Shown here: piece after piece, positions 44,099 to 52,693 of the stretch
Numbering within the stretch: position 1 is the stretch's first letter
Layout of the letters: each line of letters starts with the position of its first letter
NCBI GenBank assembly: GCA_024280995.1
Contig: JAMXLM010000012.1
Location: 25,459-89,458, forward strand
Direction: 5' to 3'
DNA: 64,000 bases
DNA from: Candidatus Dormiibacterota bacterium
GTDB lineage: Bacteria; Chloroflexota; Dormibacteria; Dormibacterales; Dormibacteraceae
Notes under the pieces: model-generated
Databases searched by the model: none
Told to the model about the DNA's origin: nothing
Seen by the model: the letters and a program-made list of their open reading frames with translations, nothing else
Translations under genes and position numbers: made by a program

Positions 44099-45040
44099 TC
44101 AGGTTCGCAGCCGCGCGATCTGCTCGCGGAAATAGTCGACGGTGAGCCGAAGGCCTTCCTCGAGCAGGATGCGCGGCCGCCAGCCGAGCTGCTCGAGAGC
44201 GCGAGAGTTGTCCAGCGCGATCCGGTACACGTCACCTTTGCGCGGCGGTCCGAACCGCGGCTCGTCCTTGTACTCGGTGACCAGCGCGAGCTTGCGGAAC
44301 AGGTCGTTGATGGTCACCGGGATGCCGGAGCTCACGTGATACGTCCCACCGTCGCCCGTGTCCAGGGCGGCGAGGTTTGCGATCGCAACGTCGCCGACGT
44401 GGAGCATGTCGCGTGACTGGCTGCCGTCCCCGTCGATGGTGACCGGCTTGCCCTCGATCATCCGGCTGGCGAAGATGGCGATCACGCGTCCTTCCTCGGC
44501 GAAGAAGTCCTGCCGCGCGCCGTAGACGTTGGCGTAGCGCAGAACCGTGAAGTTCAGGCCGAACGTGCGCTGGAACATCGCGAGGTACTGCTCGAACGCG
44601 TACTTGCTCGTGCCGTAGGGCGACAGCGGGCGGATGGGGTGGTCCTCATCGGCGGGCACGATGTCCGGCTCGCCGTAGAGCGCGCCGCCCGTCGAGCTGA
44701 AGACGATCTTCCGCACGCCGTTGTCGACGGCTGCTTTGAGGACGTTCAGGCCGCCGACCAGGTTGACCGAGGCGTCATAGCCAGGGTCGGCGACCGACTT
44801 CGGCACCTCGGACTGGGCGGCATGGTGATTGATGACCTCCGGCTGGAAAGACGCGACCGCGGCCTGGACGTCGTCCATATTGCGCACGTCAACTCGGTGG
44901 ATGGTGGCGCCGGAGTTCACGTTGTCCTCGCGGCCGGTCGACATGTTGTCGAGCACGGCCACCTCATGCCCGGCGGTGAGGTAGGCATCGACGACGTGAG
45001 AGCCGATGAAACCCGCGCCGCCAGTGACGAGAATCTTCAC
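44099..45040 (-). CDS. UDP-glucose 4-epimerase-like protein
   Basis: 313 residues of the extended SDR family. KILVTGGAGFIGSHVVDAYL binds NAD, VLDNMSTG follows, SSTGGALYGE carries the catalytic Thr/Ser, and YGTSKYAFEQY is the YxxxK site. Shorter GalE-like enzymes of this kind interconvert UDP-Glc/UDP-Gal or N-acetyl forms. GTG start at 45040, only 5 bp from the divergent ybeY start. It is the first gene of a three-gene minus-strand unit that supplies sugars. Confidence 0.88.
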   Translation of the reverse strand: MKILVTGGAGFIGSHVVDAYLTAGHEVAVLDNMSTGREDNVNSGATIHRVDVRNMDDVQAAVASFQPEVINHHAAQSEVPKSVADPGYDASVNLVGGLNVLKAAVDNGVRKIVFSSTGGALYGEPDIVPADEDHPIRPLSPYGTSKYAFEQYLAMFQRTFGLNFTVLRYANVYGARQDFFAEEGRVIAIFASRMIEGKPVTIDGDGSQSRDMLHVGDVAIANLAALDTGDGGTYHVSSGIPVTINDLFRKLALVTEYKDEPRFGPPRKGDVYRIALDNSRALEQLGWRPRILLEEGLRLTVDYFREQIARLRT

Positions 45041-45045
45041 CGGTC

Positions 45046-45492
45046 GTGACTGTACTCGAAGTCGAAGTCGTGAAGGCCGTGCGCGCCGGCGTTGCGCCGG
45101 CGTTCGTGCGCGCCGTGATGCAGCGGGCTGCCAGGGTGCCGGAGGTGGCCGCTCGCCTGCCGGACGGCAATGCGACGGTGGCGGTGCGGATCATCGACGA
45201 CGCCGAGATGGAACGGCTCAACCGCGAGTTTGCGGGCGAGGCGCACACCACCGACGTTCTCTCGTTCGAGGGATCCGGCGAGCACATCGGCGACATCGCC
45301 ATCTCCTGGCCGCGCGTCATCGCACAGGCGGAGGAGTGGGGTCATGGCGAGAAGGACGAGCTGTCGCTGCTCCTGGTGCACGGATTGCTGCATCTGCTTG
45401 GCTGGGATCACGCCACGGCGGAGGAAACCGAGGAGATGTGGCGGTTGACCTATATTCCGTTGCACGGTCTGCGGCGCTCGCCGCGGGCCTAG
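45046..45492 (+). CDS. ybeY: Endoribonuclease YbeY
   Basis: 148 residues. The zinc-binding HGLLHLLGWDH motif (H-x3-H-x5-H) is intact, and VLSFEGSGEHIGDIAISW precedes it. YbeY takes part in 16S rRNA maturation and ribosome quality control. The gene leads towards pth, mfd and mazG. Its TAG stop lies inside a long hairpin (45491-45545). Confidence 0.93.
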   Translation: MTVLEVEVVKAVRAGVAPAFVRAVMQRAARVPEVAARLPDGNATVAVRIIDDAEMERLNREFAGEAHTTDVLSFEGSGEHIGDIAISWPRVIAQAEEWGHGEKDELSLLLVHGLLHLLGWDHATAEETEEMWRLTYIPLHGLRRSPRA

Positions 45493-45545
45493 GTGTGCTG
45501 TTTCGGAGGTCACGAGATGCCGTGACCTTCCGGAACGGCACACCT
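45491..45545 (+). repeat. Long near-perfect hairpin between ybeY and pth
   Basis: The left arm (45491-45514 region) and right arm (ending 45545) pair over about 23 bp with two G-U pairs and one bulge, around a loop of about 5-6 nt. AGGTGTGC at the outer left pairs with GCACACCT at the outer right. No T run follows, so it is not a standard terminator. It may be an RNase III site, an mRNA stabiliser or a short palindromic repeat element. Confidence 0.75.
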
Positions 45546-45557
45546 GACTGCGTCTGC

Positions 45558-46175
45558 ATGGAAGAGATGGACCGGGGCAAAGAGCACCTCATCGTCGGCC
45601 TGGGCAACCCGGAGTCGGAGTACGCCGACACCCGGCACAACCTGGGCTTCGCGTGCGTACGTGAGCTCGCACGCCGCCTCGACGTGCGGGTCGACAGGAA
45701 GAGGTGGCAGTCGCTGGTCGGGCGGTCGGAGACCCACGGCGTCTGGCTGGTGATGCCGCAGACGTACATGAATCGCTCCGGCCAGGCGGTCGTCAAAGCG
45801 ATGAAGGACACCGGCCTCGGCCTTGCCGACGTCTGGGTCGTCTACGACGAGCTCGACCTCCCGCTGTGCCGGATGCGCATCAAGGTCGGCGGCTCAGCGG
45901 CCGGCCACAACGGAGTGCGCTCGATCCTCGATGCGCTCGGCGGCAGCGACGACTTCGTCCGCTTTCGGGTTGGCGTCGGGAAGCCAGGCGGCAAGGGCTC
46001 GGCGGCGGGCATCAGCCACGTCCTTGGTCGGTTCAACAAGGCGGAGAAGCAAGTCCTGCCCAGCGTCGTCAACGGCGTCGCCGACGCGCTCGAGCTCGCC
46101 CTCGACCGGGGCGTCGAACGCGCGATGGACGTCTACAACCGGTCCGGGGCTCTCGGATGCGAGGTGGCAGGATGA
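45558..46175 (+). CDS. pth: Peptidyl-tRNA hydrolase
   Basis: 205 residues from ATG at 45558 (ATG at 45567 also possible). LIVGLGNPESEYADTRHNLGF contains the catalytic His, QTYMNRSG and GSAAGHNGVRSI follow, and FRVGVGKP completes the family pattern. It recycles peptidyl-tRNAs that drop off ribosomes. The stop overlaps the mfd start (ATGA). Confidence 0.95.
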   Translation: MEEMDRGKEHLIVGLGNPESEYADTRHNLGFACVRELARRLDVRVDRKRWQSLVGRSETHGVWLVMPQTYMNRSGQAVVKAMKDTGLGLADVWVVYDELDLPLCRMRIKVGGSAAGHNGVRSILDALGGSDDFVRFRVGVGKPGGKGSAAGISHVLGRFNKAEKQVLPSVVNGVADALELALDRGVERAMDVYNRSGALGCEVAG

Positions 46176-49100
46176 CCGCGCTGTGGGAGGGAGTCCTCGG
46201 CGCCGAGCCGCGCCTCGAGCGCTGGCTCAAGAGCGCCGCCGCCGAGCTCGAGGTCGCGCGCCTACCCCGCCCTGCATGGCCGATCGTCGCGGGCTCGCTC
46301 GCGAGGGCCGCGGCGCGCGACCACAAGGCGCTTCTCGTCCTTGTCCCCGGTCCCGACAGGTTCGCGGACGAGCTGCGCATGTGGCTCGGCGGCAGCCAGG
46401 CGACGCACGTCTTCGCCGAGGTCGCGGTCTCGTTCCTCGACCGGCCGCCCGCCTTCGACGAGGCGGTGAACCAGCGTCTCGAAGCGCTGGTCGCGCTGTC
46501 CGACGCGGACCGAGGGCCGGTGGTCGTGGTCAGCTCGCGCCGCGCGATCACTCGCCAGACCATCTCGCGCCATGACCTCGTCGAAACGACCGTCGCGCTG
46601 CGTCCGGGTGAGGGGCCCGACCCGGTGGCGGTGGCGGGCCGGCTGGTCGAGCTCGGCTACACGCGGGAGCCGCTGGTCGAGGAGCGGGGACAGTTTTCGC
46701 TGCGCGGCGGCATCCTGGACGTCTTTCCATCCGCGTCAGATGCGCCCATCCGCGCCGAGTGGTCGGGCGACACCGTCGAAACGCTTCGCCTGTTCGATCC
46801 AGACAACCAGCGCTCGGTGATGGCGATCCGCGAGGCGGTGATCCGCACCGGACGGGAGCTGCTGATCGGACCTGACCGTGGCGAGGAGGCGATCGAGCGG
46901 CTGCACGCCGCGGTGTCTCTCTCCACCTTGCGCGGTGACGTCCGCTCCGAGTGGGAGGACGAGCTCACGCGCCTGGGCGCAGGCTCGGCGTTCGCGGGCA
47001 TCGAGTTCTACGCCGCGTACCTCGACCCGTCGCGCCCGTCGCTCATCGACCACCTGCCCTCGAACGTCGTGGTGCTCGACTTCGAGCCCCGACGCCAGCT
47101 GACCGACGTCCGCGCGCTGCTCGACGACACGGCGATGCTCGCGGCGGCGGAGGCGGGCGGTGGCGAGCTGCCGAAGGGTTTCACCCTCCCGATCGTCGAG
47201 AGGTTCGACGATTTCGGACACCGGCCGCGGCTGACGCTCACAGCGGGGGAGGGCGAGGCCGAGGCACTCGACCTCGGGTGGTTCGCCGGCGAGCCGCTGG
47301 TCGGCCAGGCTCGTGCTCTTGCGGGATTCGCCGCGCGGGCCGACTCCGCGGCCATCGTTTTCACCACGGAGCAGGACGAGCGGCTGCGAGCTCTGCTCGA
47401 CGAATCCGGCGTCAAGGCGCCACTCGAGGAGGTAGAGCTCGACCTCGACATGACGCTCGGGCCGGCGCTCGGCCACGCCGCGATCGACCTCGCCGCCGGT
47501 TGTTCGCAGCCGTCTCTGGGTCTTTTCCTCGCGACCGACGCCGAGCTTTTCGGCCGTGTCCGGCGGCCGTCTCGCGGCGGCCGCGCTCGCACGAAAGCCG
47601 AGGACCTGACGCGCGAGTTCACGCTCGACTTCGCGACCGACGAGCTGGTCGTCCACGTCGACCACGGCATCGCCCGGTTCAAAGGCATGCGCCTCATCGA
47701 ATCGGAGGGCGCTCACCGCGAGTACCTCGAGCTCGAGTACGCCGAGGGCGACAGGCTCTTCGTCCCGGTCGAAAACCTCGACAGGGTCCAGAAGTACCTC
47801 GGCGGCGAGACCGCGCCGAGCCTGCATCGCCTCGGCACCTCCGACTGGACGCGTGCGCGCGGCCGCGCGCGCAAGGTGGTCCAGGACGTCGCCGAGGACC
47901 TGCTGAAGATCTACTCGATGCGCGAAGCGCGGCCCGGCATCGCGTTCGCGCCCGACACCGCCTGGCAGCAGGAGCTCGAGGCGTCGTTTCCTTACGAAGA
48001 GACCCCCGATCAGATGGCGGCGCTGGCCGAGATCAAGGCCGACATGGAGTCCGACCGGCCGATGGACCGCCTTCTCTGTGGCGACGTCGGCTTCGGCAAG
48101 ACGGAGCTCGCGCTGCGCGCGGCATTCAAGGCGGCGATGAGCGGCAAGCAGGTCGCGGTGCTGGCGCCGACGACAGTGCTCGCGCAGCAGCACTTCCATG
48201 TCTTTCGCGAACGTTTGAAGAACTTCCCGGTCGTCGTCGAGATGCTTTCGCGCTTCGTCGACGACGAGACCGCGGCGCGAACCGTCGAGGGCCTCAAGTC
48301 AGGCCACGTCGACATCGTCGTCGGCACTCATCGCCTGCTCCAACGCGACGTTCGCTTCAAGCGGCTGGGGCTGCTCGTCGTCGACGAGGAGCACCGGTTC
48401 GGCGTCATGCAGAAGGAGCGCCTCAAGAAGCTGCGCACGCAGCTCGACGTTCTTTCGCTCTCTGCGACCCCGATCCCGCGCACGCTGCACATGGCGGTCG
48501 GCGGGATTCGCGACATGAGCGTCATCCAGACGCCGCCGGAAGAGCGTCAGCCGATCAAGACGTACGTCACCGCCGACGACGACGCGCTCGTCCACGAGGC
48601 GATCAGTCGCGAGCTGGGCCGCGGCGGGCAGGTCTACTACGTCCACAACCGCGTCCGGACCATCCAGAAGGCGGCGGAGCGCGTGCGCCGGCTGCTGCCG
48701 GACGCGCGGGTCGCGGTCGGCCACGGCCAGATGTCGGAGGACGAGCTCGCGACCGTGATGGTCGATTTCGAGTCGGGCAAGTTCGACGTGCTCGTGTGCA
48801 CGACGATCATCGAGTCCGGGCTCGACATCCCCAACGTCAACACGATCGTGGTCGAGCGCTCCGACCGCTTCGGTCTCGCCCAGCTCTACCAGCTGCGTGG
48901 GCGGGTCGGCCGCTCGGGCCGCCGCGCGTACGCGTACTTCCTGTACGACCCCCGTCGCTCCCTCACCGAAGAGGCCGACAAGCGGCTCGACGTGATCTCG
49001 GGCCTGCACGAGCTGGGGCAGGGATTCAAGATCGCGCTTCGCGACCTCGAGATCCGTGGCGCCGGCAACCTGCTGGGCACGGAGCAGCACGGCGCCATCG

Positions 49101-49654
49101 CCGCAGTCGGTTTCGAGATGTACCTGCAAATGCTGCAGAGCGCGGTGTCGAAGCTTCGCACCGGCCACGAGGAGACGGCGGTCGCGGACGTCCTGTCGAC
49201 CGCGGAGATGAACCTCGACCTGCCTCTCGACCACTTCATCCCGCGTTCCTACATCCGCGACGAGAAGCTGCGGCTCGGCGCTTACCGGCAGCTTGCCGGC
49301 GCCGAGGACGAGCCGGAGCTCGAGTCGACGCTGCGGTCGTTGAAGGACCGCTACGGCACCGCGCCGGCGCAGCTGGACAACCTCGCGTATTCGCTGCGGG
49401 TCAAGCTGCGCGGTCAGCGAATGGGCTTGCGCGGCGTCATCGCCGAGGGCCATGACATCGTCATCCGCGTGGATCCCGAGCGCTTCCTCGACGTCGAGGA
49501 GCTCTCCAGGCGGATGACCGGGCGCATCGCGGTGGGCCCCAACCGGATCAAGATGCGCCGCCAGGGGGAAGGCTGGCGCGACGACCTTCTCTCGTTGCTG
49601 GACGAGATGGCGAGCCTGTATGAAAGCGGCGCCCCGGTAATGTCTCGGCAATGA
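46172..49654 (+). CDS. mfd: Transcription-repair coupling factor Mfd
   Basis: 1160 residues. The N-terminal UvrB-homology region includes [20 protein letters not shown]. The CarD-like RNA-polymerase interaction domain ([36 protein letters not shown]) lies near 490-570. The translocase has Walker [10 protein letters not shown] (from about residue 637), the DEEH box [22 protein letters not shown] and [11 protein letters not shown]. The C-terminal D7 domain follows. Mfd removes stalled RNA polymerase and recruits UvrA. Start and stop both overlap neighbours by 4 nt. Confidence 0.97.
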   Translation: MTALWEGVLGAEPRLERWLKSAAAELEVARLPRPAWPIVAGSLARAAARDHKALLVLVPGPDRFADELRMWLGGSQATHVFAEVAVSFLDRPPAFDEAVNQRLEALVALSDADRGPVVVVSSRRAITRQTISRHDLVETTVALRPGEGPDPVAVAGRLVELGYTREPLVEERGQFSLRGGILDVFPSASDAPIRAEWSGDTVETLRLFDPDNQRSVMAIREAVIRTGRELLIGPDRGEEAIERLHAAVSLSTLRGDVRSEWEDELTRLGAGSAFAGIEFYAAYLDPSRPSLIDHLPSNVVVLDFEPRRQLTDVRALLDDTAMLAAAEAGGGELPKGFTLPIVERFDDFGHRPRLTLTAGEGEAEALDLGWFAGEPLVGQARALAGFAARADSAAIVFTTEQDERLRALLDESGVKAPLEEVELDLDMTLGPALGHAAIDLAAGCSQPSLGLFLATDAELFGRVRRPSRGGRARTKAEDLTREFTLDFATDELVVHVDHGIARFKGMRLIESEGAHREYLELEYAEGDRLFVPVENLDRVQKYLGGETAPSLHRLGTSDWTRARGRARKVVQDVAEDLLKIYSMREARPGIAFAPDTAWQQELEASFPYEETPDQMAALAEIKADMESDRPMDRLLCGDVGFGKTELALRAAFKAAMSGKQVAVLAPTTVLAQQHFHVFRERLKNFPVVVEMLSRFVDDETAARTVEGLKSGHVDIVVGTHRLLQRDVRFKRLGLLVVDEEHRFGVMQKERLKKLRTQLDVLSLSATPIPRTLHMAVGGIRDMSVIQTPPEERQPIKTYVTADDDALVHEAISRELGRGGQVYYVHNRVRTIQKAAERVRRLLPDARVAVGHGQMSEDELATVMVDFESGKFDVLVCTTIIESGLDIPNVNTIVVERSDRFGLAQLYQLRGRVGRSGRRAYAYFLYDPRRSLTEEADKRLDVISGLHELGQGFKIALRDLEIRGAGNLLGTEQHGAIAAVGFEMYLQMLQSAVSKLRTGHEETAVADVLSTAEMNLDLPLDHFIPRSYIRDEKLRLGAYRQLAGAEDEPELESTLRSLKDRYGTAPAQLDNLAYSLRVKLRGQRMGLRGVIAEGHDIVIRVDPERFLDVEELSRRMTGRIAVGPNRIKMRRQGEGWRDDLLSLLDEMASLYESGAPVMSRQ

Positions 49655-50436
49655 GCGAGCGGCCGTTCTCCGGCGGGATCGACGCGATCTTCGAGGTCGT
49701 GCACCGCCTGCGCGCCCCGGGTGGCTGCCCATGGGACCGTGAGCAGACGCACGACTCGCTGCGGCCGTACCTGCTCGAAGAGACGTACGAGCTGCTCGAG
49801 GCGATCGACTCCGGCAACGACGCCAAGATGATGGAGGAGCTCGGCGACCTGCTTCTTCAGGTCGCCATGCATGCCGAGATCGCTGACGAGGAAGGGCGGT
49901 TCGACGCCAAGCAGGTCTCGGAGGCGGTTGCCGCGAAGATGGTCAAGCGACACCCCCACGTCTTCGGCGACGTGTCGGTGGCCAACGCCGACGAAGTTCT
50001 GCGCAACTGGGAGCACCAGAAGATGCAGGAGTCGCGCCTGGCGGGCGACGATCAGTCCGTCGTCGACCGTGTGCCGGCGACGCTTCCCGCGCTCGCCTGG
50101 GCGCTTGGCCTGCAGAAGCGCGCGGCGCGTGTCGGCTTCGACTTCGCATCACCCTCGGCCGCCGCCGAGTCCGTCGCCGAGGAGGCACGCGAGCTGGCCG
50201 CGGACGCGGCCGACCACGACCGCGCTTTCGACGAGATGGGGGACATGCTGTTCGCGATCGTGTCGCTGGCCCGAAGTCTCAAGGTGAATCCCGAGGACGC
50301 GCTGCGGGTCGCGGGACAGCGTTTCCGAAAACGGTTCGCAGCGGCGGAGGCCGAGCTGACCCGCGAAGGCAAGAGCTTCAACGACCTCGGCGAAGAGGAA
50401 AAGCTCGCCCTCTGGGAGAAATCAAGACCCGTTTGA
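49651..50436 (+). CDS. mazG: Nucleoside triphosphate pyrophosphohydrolase MazG
   Basis: 261 residues with two MazG modules. The first has LRAPGGCPWDREQTHDSL and EETYELLEAID...EELGDLLLQV (metal-binding EExxE/ExxD). The second has EEARELAADAADHDRAFDEMGDML. It hydrolyses non-canonical or excess NTPs to NMP and pyrophosphate. It completes the ybeY-pth-mfd-mazG unit. Confidence 0.95.
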   Translation: MSERPFSGGIDAIFEVVHRLRAPGGCPWDREQTHDSLRPYLLEETYELLEAIDSGNDAKMMEELGDLLLQVAMHAEIADEEGRFDAKQVSEAVAAKMVKRHPHVFGDVSVANADEVLRNWEHQKMQESRLAGDDQSVVDRVPATLPALAWALGLQKRAARVGFDFASPSAAAESVAEEARELAADAADHDRAFDEMGDMLFAIVSLARSLKVNPEDALRVAGQRFRKRFAAAEAELTREGKSFNDLGEEEKLALWEKSRPV

Positions 50437-50476
50437 TATAGTCGGCGCCTCCGCCGTCCTTCAAAAACGTCCCAGC

Positions 50477-50851
50477 ATGAGACAAACCAGAGCTTTGACT
50501 GTCGCGGGCAGCGTGCGCACGAACGCGTTCGGCGTGCGTCAGGTCATCGTCGTCATCGCCGTCGGCGTCGGCCTGGTCTGGGGCGGGATCGCCTTCGCGC
50601 AAGAGGCGTACATCAGTCACCAGCTGAGCAAGCAGGTTGCCGACCTCAAACAGCAGAACGCCGACATCGCGGCTCAGAACGCCGGGTACAAGAAGGACGT
50701 GCAGGCGCTGCAGTCCGGCACCGCCGATGAGGAGGTGGCCCGCCTCAGCGGATACGCGAAGCCGAGCGAGAAGCTGTACCTCGTGACCGCGGCACCGAGC
50801 CCGTCGCCGAAGGCCTCACCGAGCCCATCCGCCTCGCCGAAGAGCCACTGA
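50477..50851 (+). CDS. FtsB/DivIC-like septum formation protein
   Basis: 124 residues. One membrane helix (VRQVIVVIAVGVGLVWGGIAF) is followed by a coiled coil (ISHQLSKQVADLKQQNADIAAQNAGYKKDVQAL), an EEVARLSGYAKPSEKLYLV segment and a Ser/Pro tail. The order and size match FtsB/DivIC, a partner of FtsL and FtsQ in the divisome. A TATAGT hexamer at 50437-50442 could be its -10 box. Confidence 0.83.
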   Translation: MRQTRALTVAGSVRTNAFGVRQVIVVIAVGVGLVWGGIAFAQEAYISHQLSKQVADLKQQNADIAAQNAGYKKDVQALQSGTADEEVARLSGYAKPSEKLYLVTAAPSPSPKASPSPSASPKSH

Positions 50852-50870
50852 ACCGCGGGTATACTGGAGC

Positions 50871-50945
50871 CGCGGAGTGGAGCAGCGGCAGCTCGTCGGG
50901 CTCATAACCCGAAGGTCGTCGGTTCGAATCCGACCTCCGCAACCA
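50871..50945 (+). tRNA. tRNA-fMet (CAT), initiator
   Basis: Cloverleaf of 75 nt including encoded CCA. Anticodon loop CTCATAA. Both initiator marks are present: an unpaired C1-A72 at the acceptor end and three G-C pairs (GGG/CCC) at the base of the anticodon stem. A TATACT hexamer (50860-50865) ends 5 nt before the first base, so transcription may start at or very near the mature 5' end. Confidence 0.95.
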
Positions 50946-50981
50946 ACCCCCACCAGACGGATCAGCGCGACTGATGGATCG

Positions 50982-51173
50982 CTACTGGGTTCGCGAAGGA
51001 GGTTGGCGACCGATGTGGATCAGGAACCGATGGCGCACGCGATTCCACCTGGTCACCTCGTCGAGGAACATCTCCCTCTGGGCCGCGTTTTCCTGGGCCA
51101 GGCGCAGGGACTTCGCGATGGCCTGCTCGAAAGCCTCAATGACGCTCTTCTTCTTGTGCGGGTCCAAGGTCAT
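50982..51173 (-). CDS. Small hypothetical helical protein
   Basis: 63 residues (or 61 from a TTG two codons later, which has better spacing to AGGGGG). The sequence is helical and charged (KKKSVIEAFEQAIAKSLRLAQENAAQREMF, then RWNRVRHRFLIHIGRQ) with natural-looking composition, unlike the opposite strand. A TTGACA hexamer lies upstream on the minus strand (51211-51206) but without a clear -10. No family is recognised. Confidence 0.45.
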   Translation of the reverse strand: MTLDPHKKKSVIEAFEQAIAKSLRLAQENAAQREMFLDEVTRWNRVRHRFLIHIGRQPPSRTQ

Positions 51174-51251
51174 CCCCCTGCGGCTTAACTCGTTTCCCTC
51201 CCGGCTGTCAAGCCGGTGCGGACCAAACGACTCTAGACTGCTGGACTGGCG

Positions 51252-51338
51252 ATGAACAAACGAAAACGCGTTGCGATCGATAAGCACCGAAAGAAGAAGC
51301 GCAAGCTGAAGGCACGGGGCCGGCAGACGGCCCGGTAA
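51252..51338 (+). CDS. bS22-like (AURKAIP1/COX24 domain) small ribosomal protein
   Basis: 28 residues, about half of them Lys/Arg: MNKRKRVAIDKHRKKKRK followed by LKARGRQTAR. This matches the short basic AURKAIP1/COX24-type proteins, including bS22 of mycobacterial 30S subunits. It lies between two CAT-anticodon tRNA genes. No strong ribosome-binding site is visible. It is easily missed by gene finders because of its length. Confidence 0.8.
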   Translation: MNKRKRVAIDKHRKKKRKLKARGRQTAR

Positions 51339-51350
51339 CCTCTCGTCCGC

Positions 51351-51426
51351 GGTGCCGTAGCTCAGGCGGTAGAGCGCGCGACTCATAATCGCGTTGTCGG
51401 TGGTTCGAGTCCACCCGGCACCACCA
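51351..51426 (+). tRNA. tRNA with CAT anticodon: tRNA-Ile2 or elongator tRNA-Met
   Basis: 76 nt including encoded CCA. The acceptor stem GGTGCCG/CGGCACC is fully paired, so it is not an initiator. The loop is CTCATAA in a CGCGA/TCGCG stem. The GCGACTCATAATCGC arm is the same as in well-known tRNA-Ile2 genes whose C34 becomes lysidine, and tilS lies 1.3 kb downstream. Elongator tRNA-Met cannot be excluded by eye. Confidence 0.92.
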
Positions 51427-51459
51427 GGTCTCCACCCATGGCGAGGTCTGGCGGTTCCG

Positions 51460-51534
51460 TTCGGCACTTTTCCGCCACTTGTTGCGGAATGCTTCTGCCG
51501 ATTCCGCACTTTTCGGCCAATTGGCGCCGAATCC
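51460..51534. repeat. Two tandem hairpin repeats with a compensatory base change
   Basis: Two 33-nt units start at 51460 and 51502 (period 42 nt) and share most positions, including CACTTTTC. Each forms a 6-bp stem with an 8-nt loop: TTCCGC/GCGGAA in the first and TTCGGC/GCCGAA in the second. One C-G pair is replaced by G-C. They lie between the second tRNA and the 3' end of the minus-strand membrane-protein gene. Confidence 0.7.
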
Positions 51535-51553
51535 CATCGGCCGCCACTGCGTC

Positions 51554-52663
51554 CTAGAGGTGGGTGACCACCACCAGGAAAAGCAATGTGAGCACGGCCA
51601 TCCCCAGGACCCCGAAAGCCGCCCACGCGGCCGACACCGGCTGGTGAACGGTCGGGGGCGCATATAAAGGACGTGGGGAGGTCTCGCCCTGCATTCTGAA
51701 CCCGACCCTGATCCCAAAGATCCCGGCCGCGATCGCGAGGAGCGAAAGCACGACCGTGATCGCGCCATTGGCCGCCTCGAAGACGGTCTTGTGCTCGGGG
51801 TGCACGTACCAGTCGGTCGAATAGGCGATGCCGTCGATCCTGAAGGCGAGGATGTCGTGCGACGCGGTGTCGGTGTAGACCACGACCGCCTTGCCGATGA
51901 GTGAGTAGTAGTCCGGCGCGGTCGGGTTGTACGACGACTCGGACTGCGGCGTGTAGGAATTCGGATCGTCTCCGAGGTACATCCGCCGCGTCGTGCTCTT
52001 GCCGTGGGTCTCGACGTAGTTCGTGACGGTCGTTTCGTGTGACACGAGGTGGACGGGCTGGGCAAGGGTCGCGGCATGCGCGCCGATGAGCAAGCCCACC
52101 GCTCCGACCGTGATCGCCACCCACGACCACCGCAGCCGGTTCCATGTGTGCGCCGAGTCGGGCCCGAATGGGTGATCCGGCATCGGCTCCGCCGAGGTCG
52201 CGGGCTCGACCGACAGCAGGCTGCGACACGCGGGGGCGTAGTAGAGATGGCATCTCTCGCCATCGGGCAGGGAGTTGTACGCCCCTGAGCTGATCCGTTT
52301 GCTGATGGGCCCGATGACGGCGTAGTAGCTGACGCTGTTCTTGCCTCGGACCACCTTCTTGTGCAGCGGGCCGGCGACATAGGCAACTTTGGCGACGATC
52401 GAATCCGTGAGAAACGCAAATCCCCGCCAGGCGACGTAGAGGGCCAGACCGCTGACGAGAAGACCAACGATCATCACGAGGGCGTTGTCGCTGGCCAGGG
52501 CGATGACCAGGCCGATCACCGCGAGCGGCGGGCCGACGATCAACCGCCAGATGCCGGACCACAGCAACCGTCCCTTCTGGCCGGGGGCGACGACGCCCGC
52601 GCGATTCGACGCCAGGTCCGCGTCGTCGAATTTCAGGAATGCCTCGAGGGACGCCTCGTCCAA
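51554..52663 (-). CDS. Hypothetical membrane protein
   Basis: 369 residues from TTG at 52663; the open frame extends further but overlaps tilS. Two membrane helices lie near 30-85 (RLIVGPPLAVIGLVIAL, ALVMIVGLLVSGLALYVAW), one near 185-205, and two at the C-terminus (AITVVLSLLAIAAGIFGI, WAAFGVLGMAVLTLLFLVVV). Two extracytoplasmic loops resemble DUF3592-type sequence. No function is assigned. A TATACC hexamer lies just upstream, so the transcript leader is very short. Confidence 0.7.
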   Translation of the reverse strand: MDEASLEAFLKFDDADLASNRAGVVAPGQKGRLLWSGIWRLIVGPPLAVIGLVIALASDNALVMIVGLLVSGLALYVAWRGFAFLTDSIVAKVAYVAGPLHKKVVRGKNSVSYYAVIGPISKRISSGAYNSLPDGERCHLYYAPACRSLLSVEPATSAEPMPDHPFGPDSAHTWNRLRWSWVAITVGAVGLLIGAHAATLAQPVHLVSHETTVTNYVETHGKSTTRRMYLGDDPNSYTPQSESSYNPTAPDYYSLIGKAVVVYTDTASHDILAFRIDGIAYSTDWYVHPEHKTVFEAANGAITVVLSLLAIAAGIFGIRVGFRMQGETSPRPLYAPPTVHQPVSAAWAAFGVLGMAVLTLLFLVVVTHL

Positions 52664-52693
52664 AGCGAGTGATGGTATAGCGCGTGAAGCCCG

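Noticed and set aside
51208..52562. Long minus-strand frames over the tRNA with a C-terminus resembling integrase ends, suggesting an integrated element at the tRNA
   Set aside because: The sequence is the antisense translation of the tRNA plus shadow frames of the membrane-protein gene. No integrase motif or direct repeat of the tRNA end was found.
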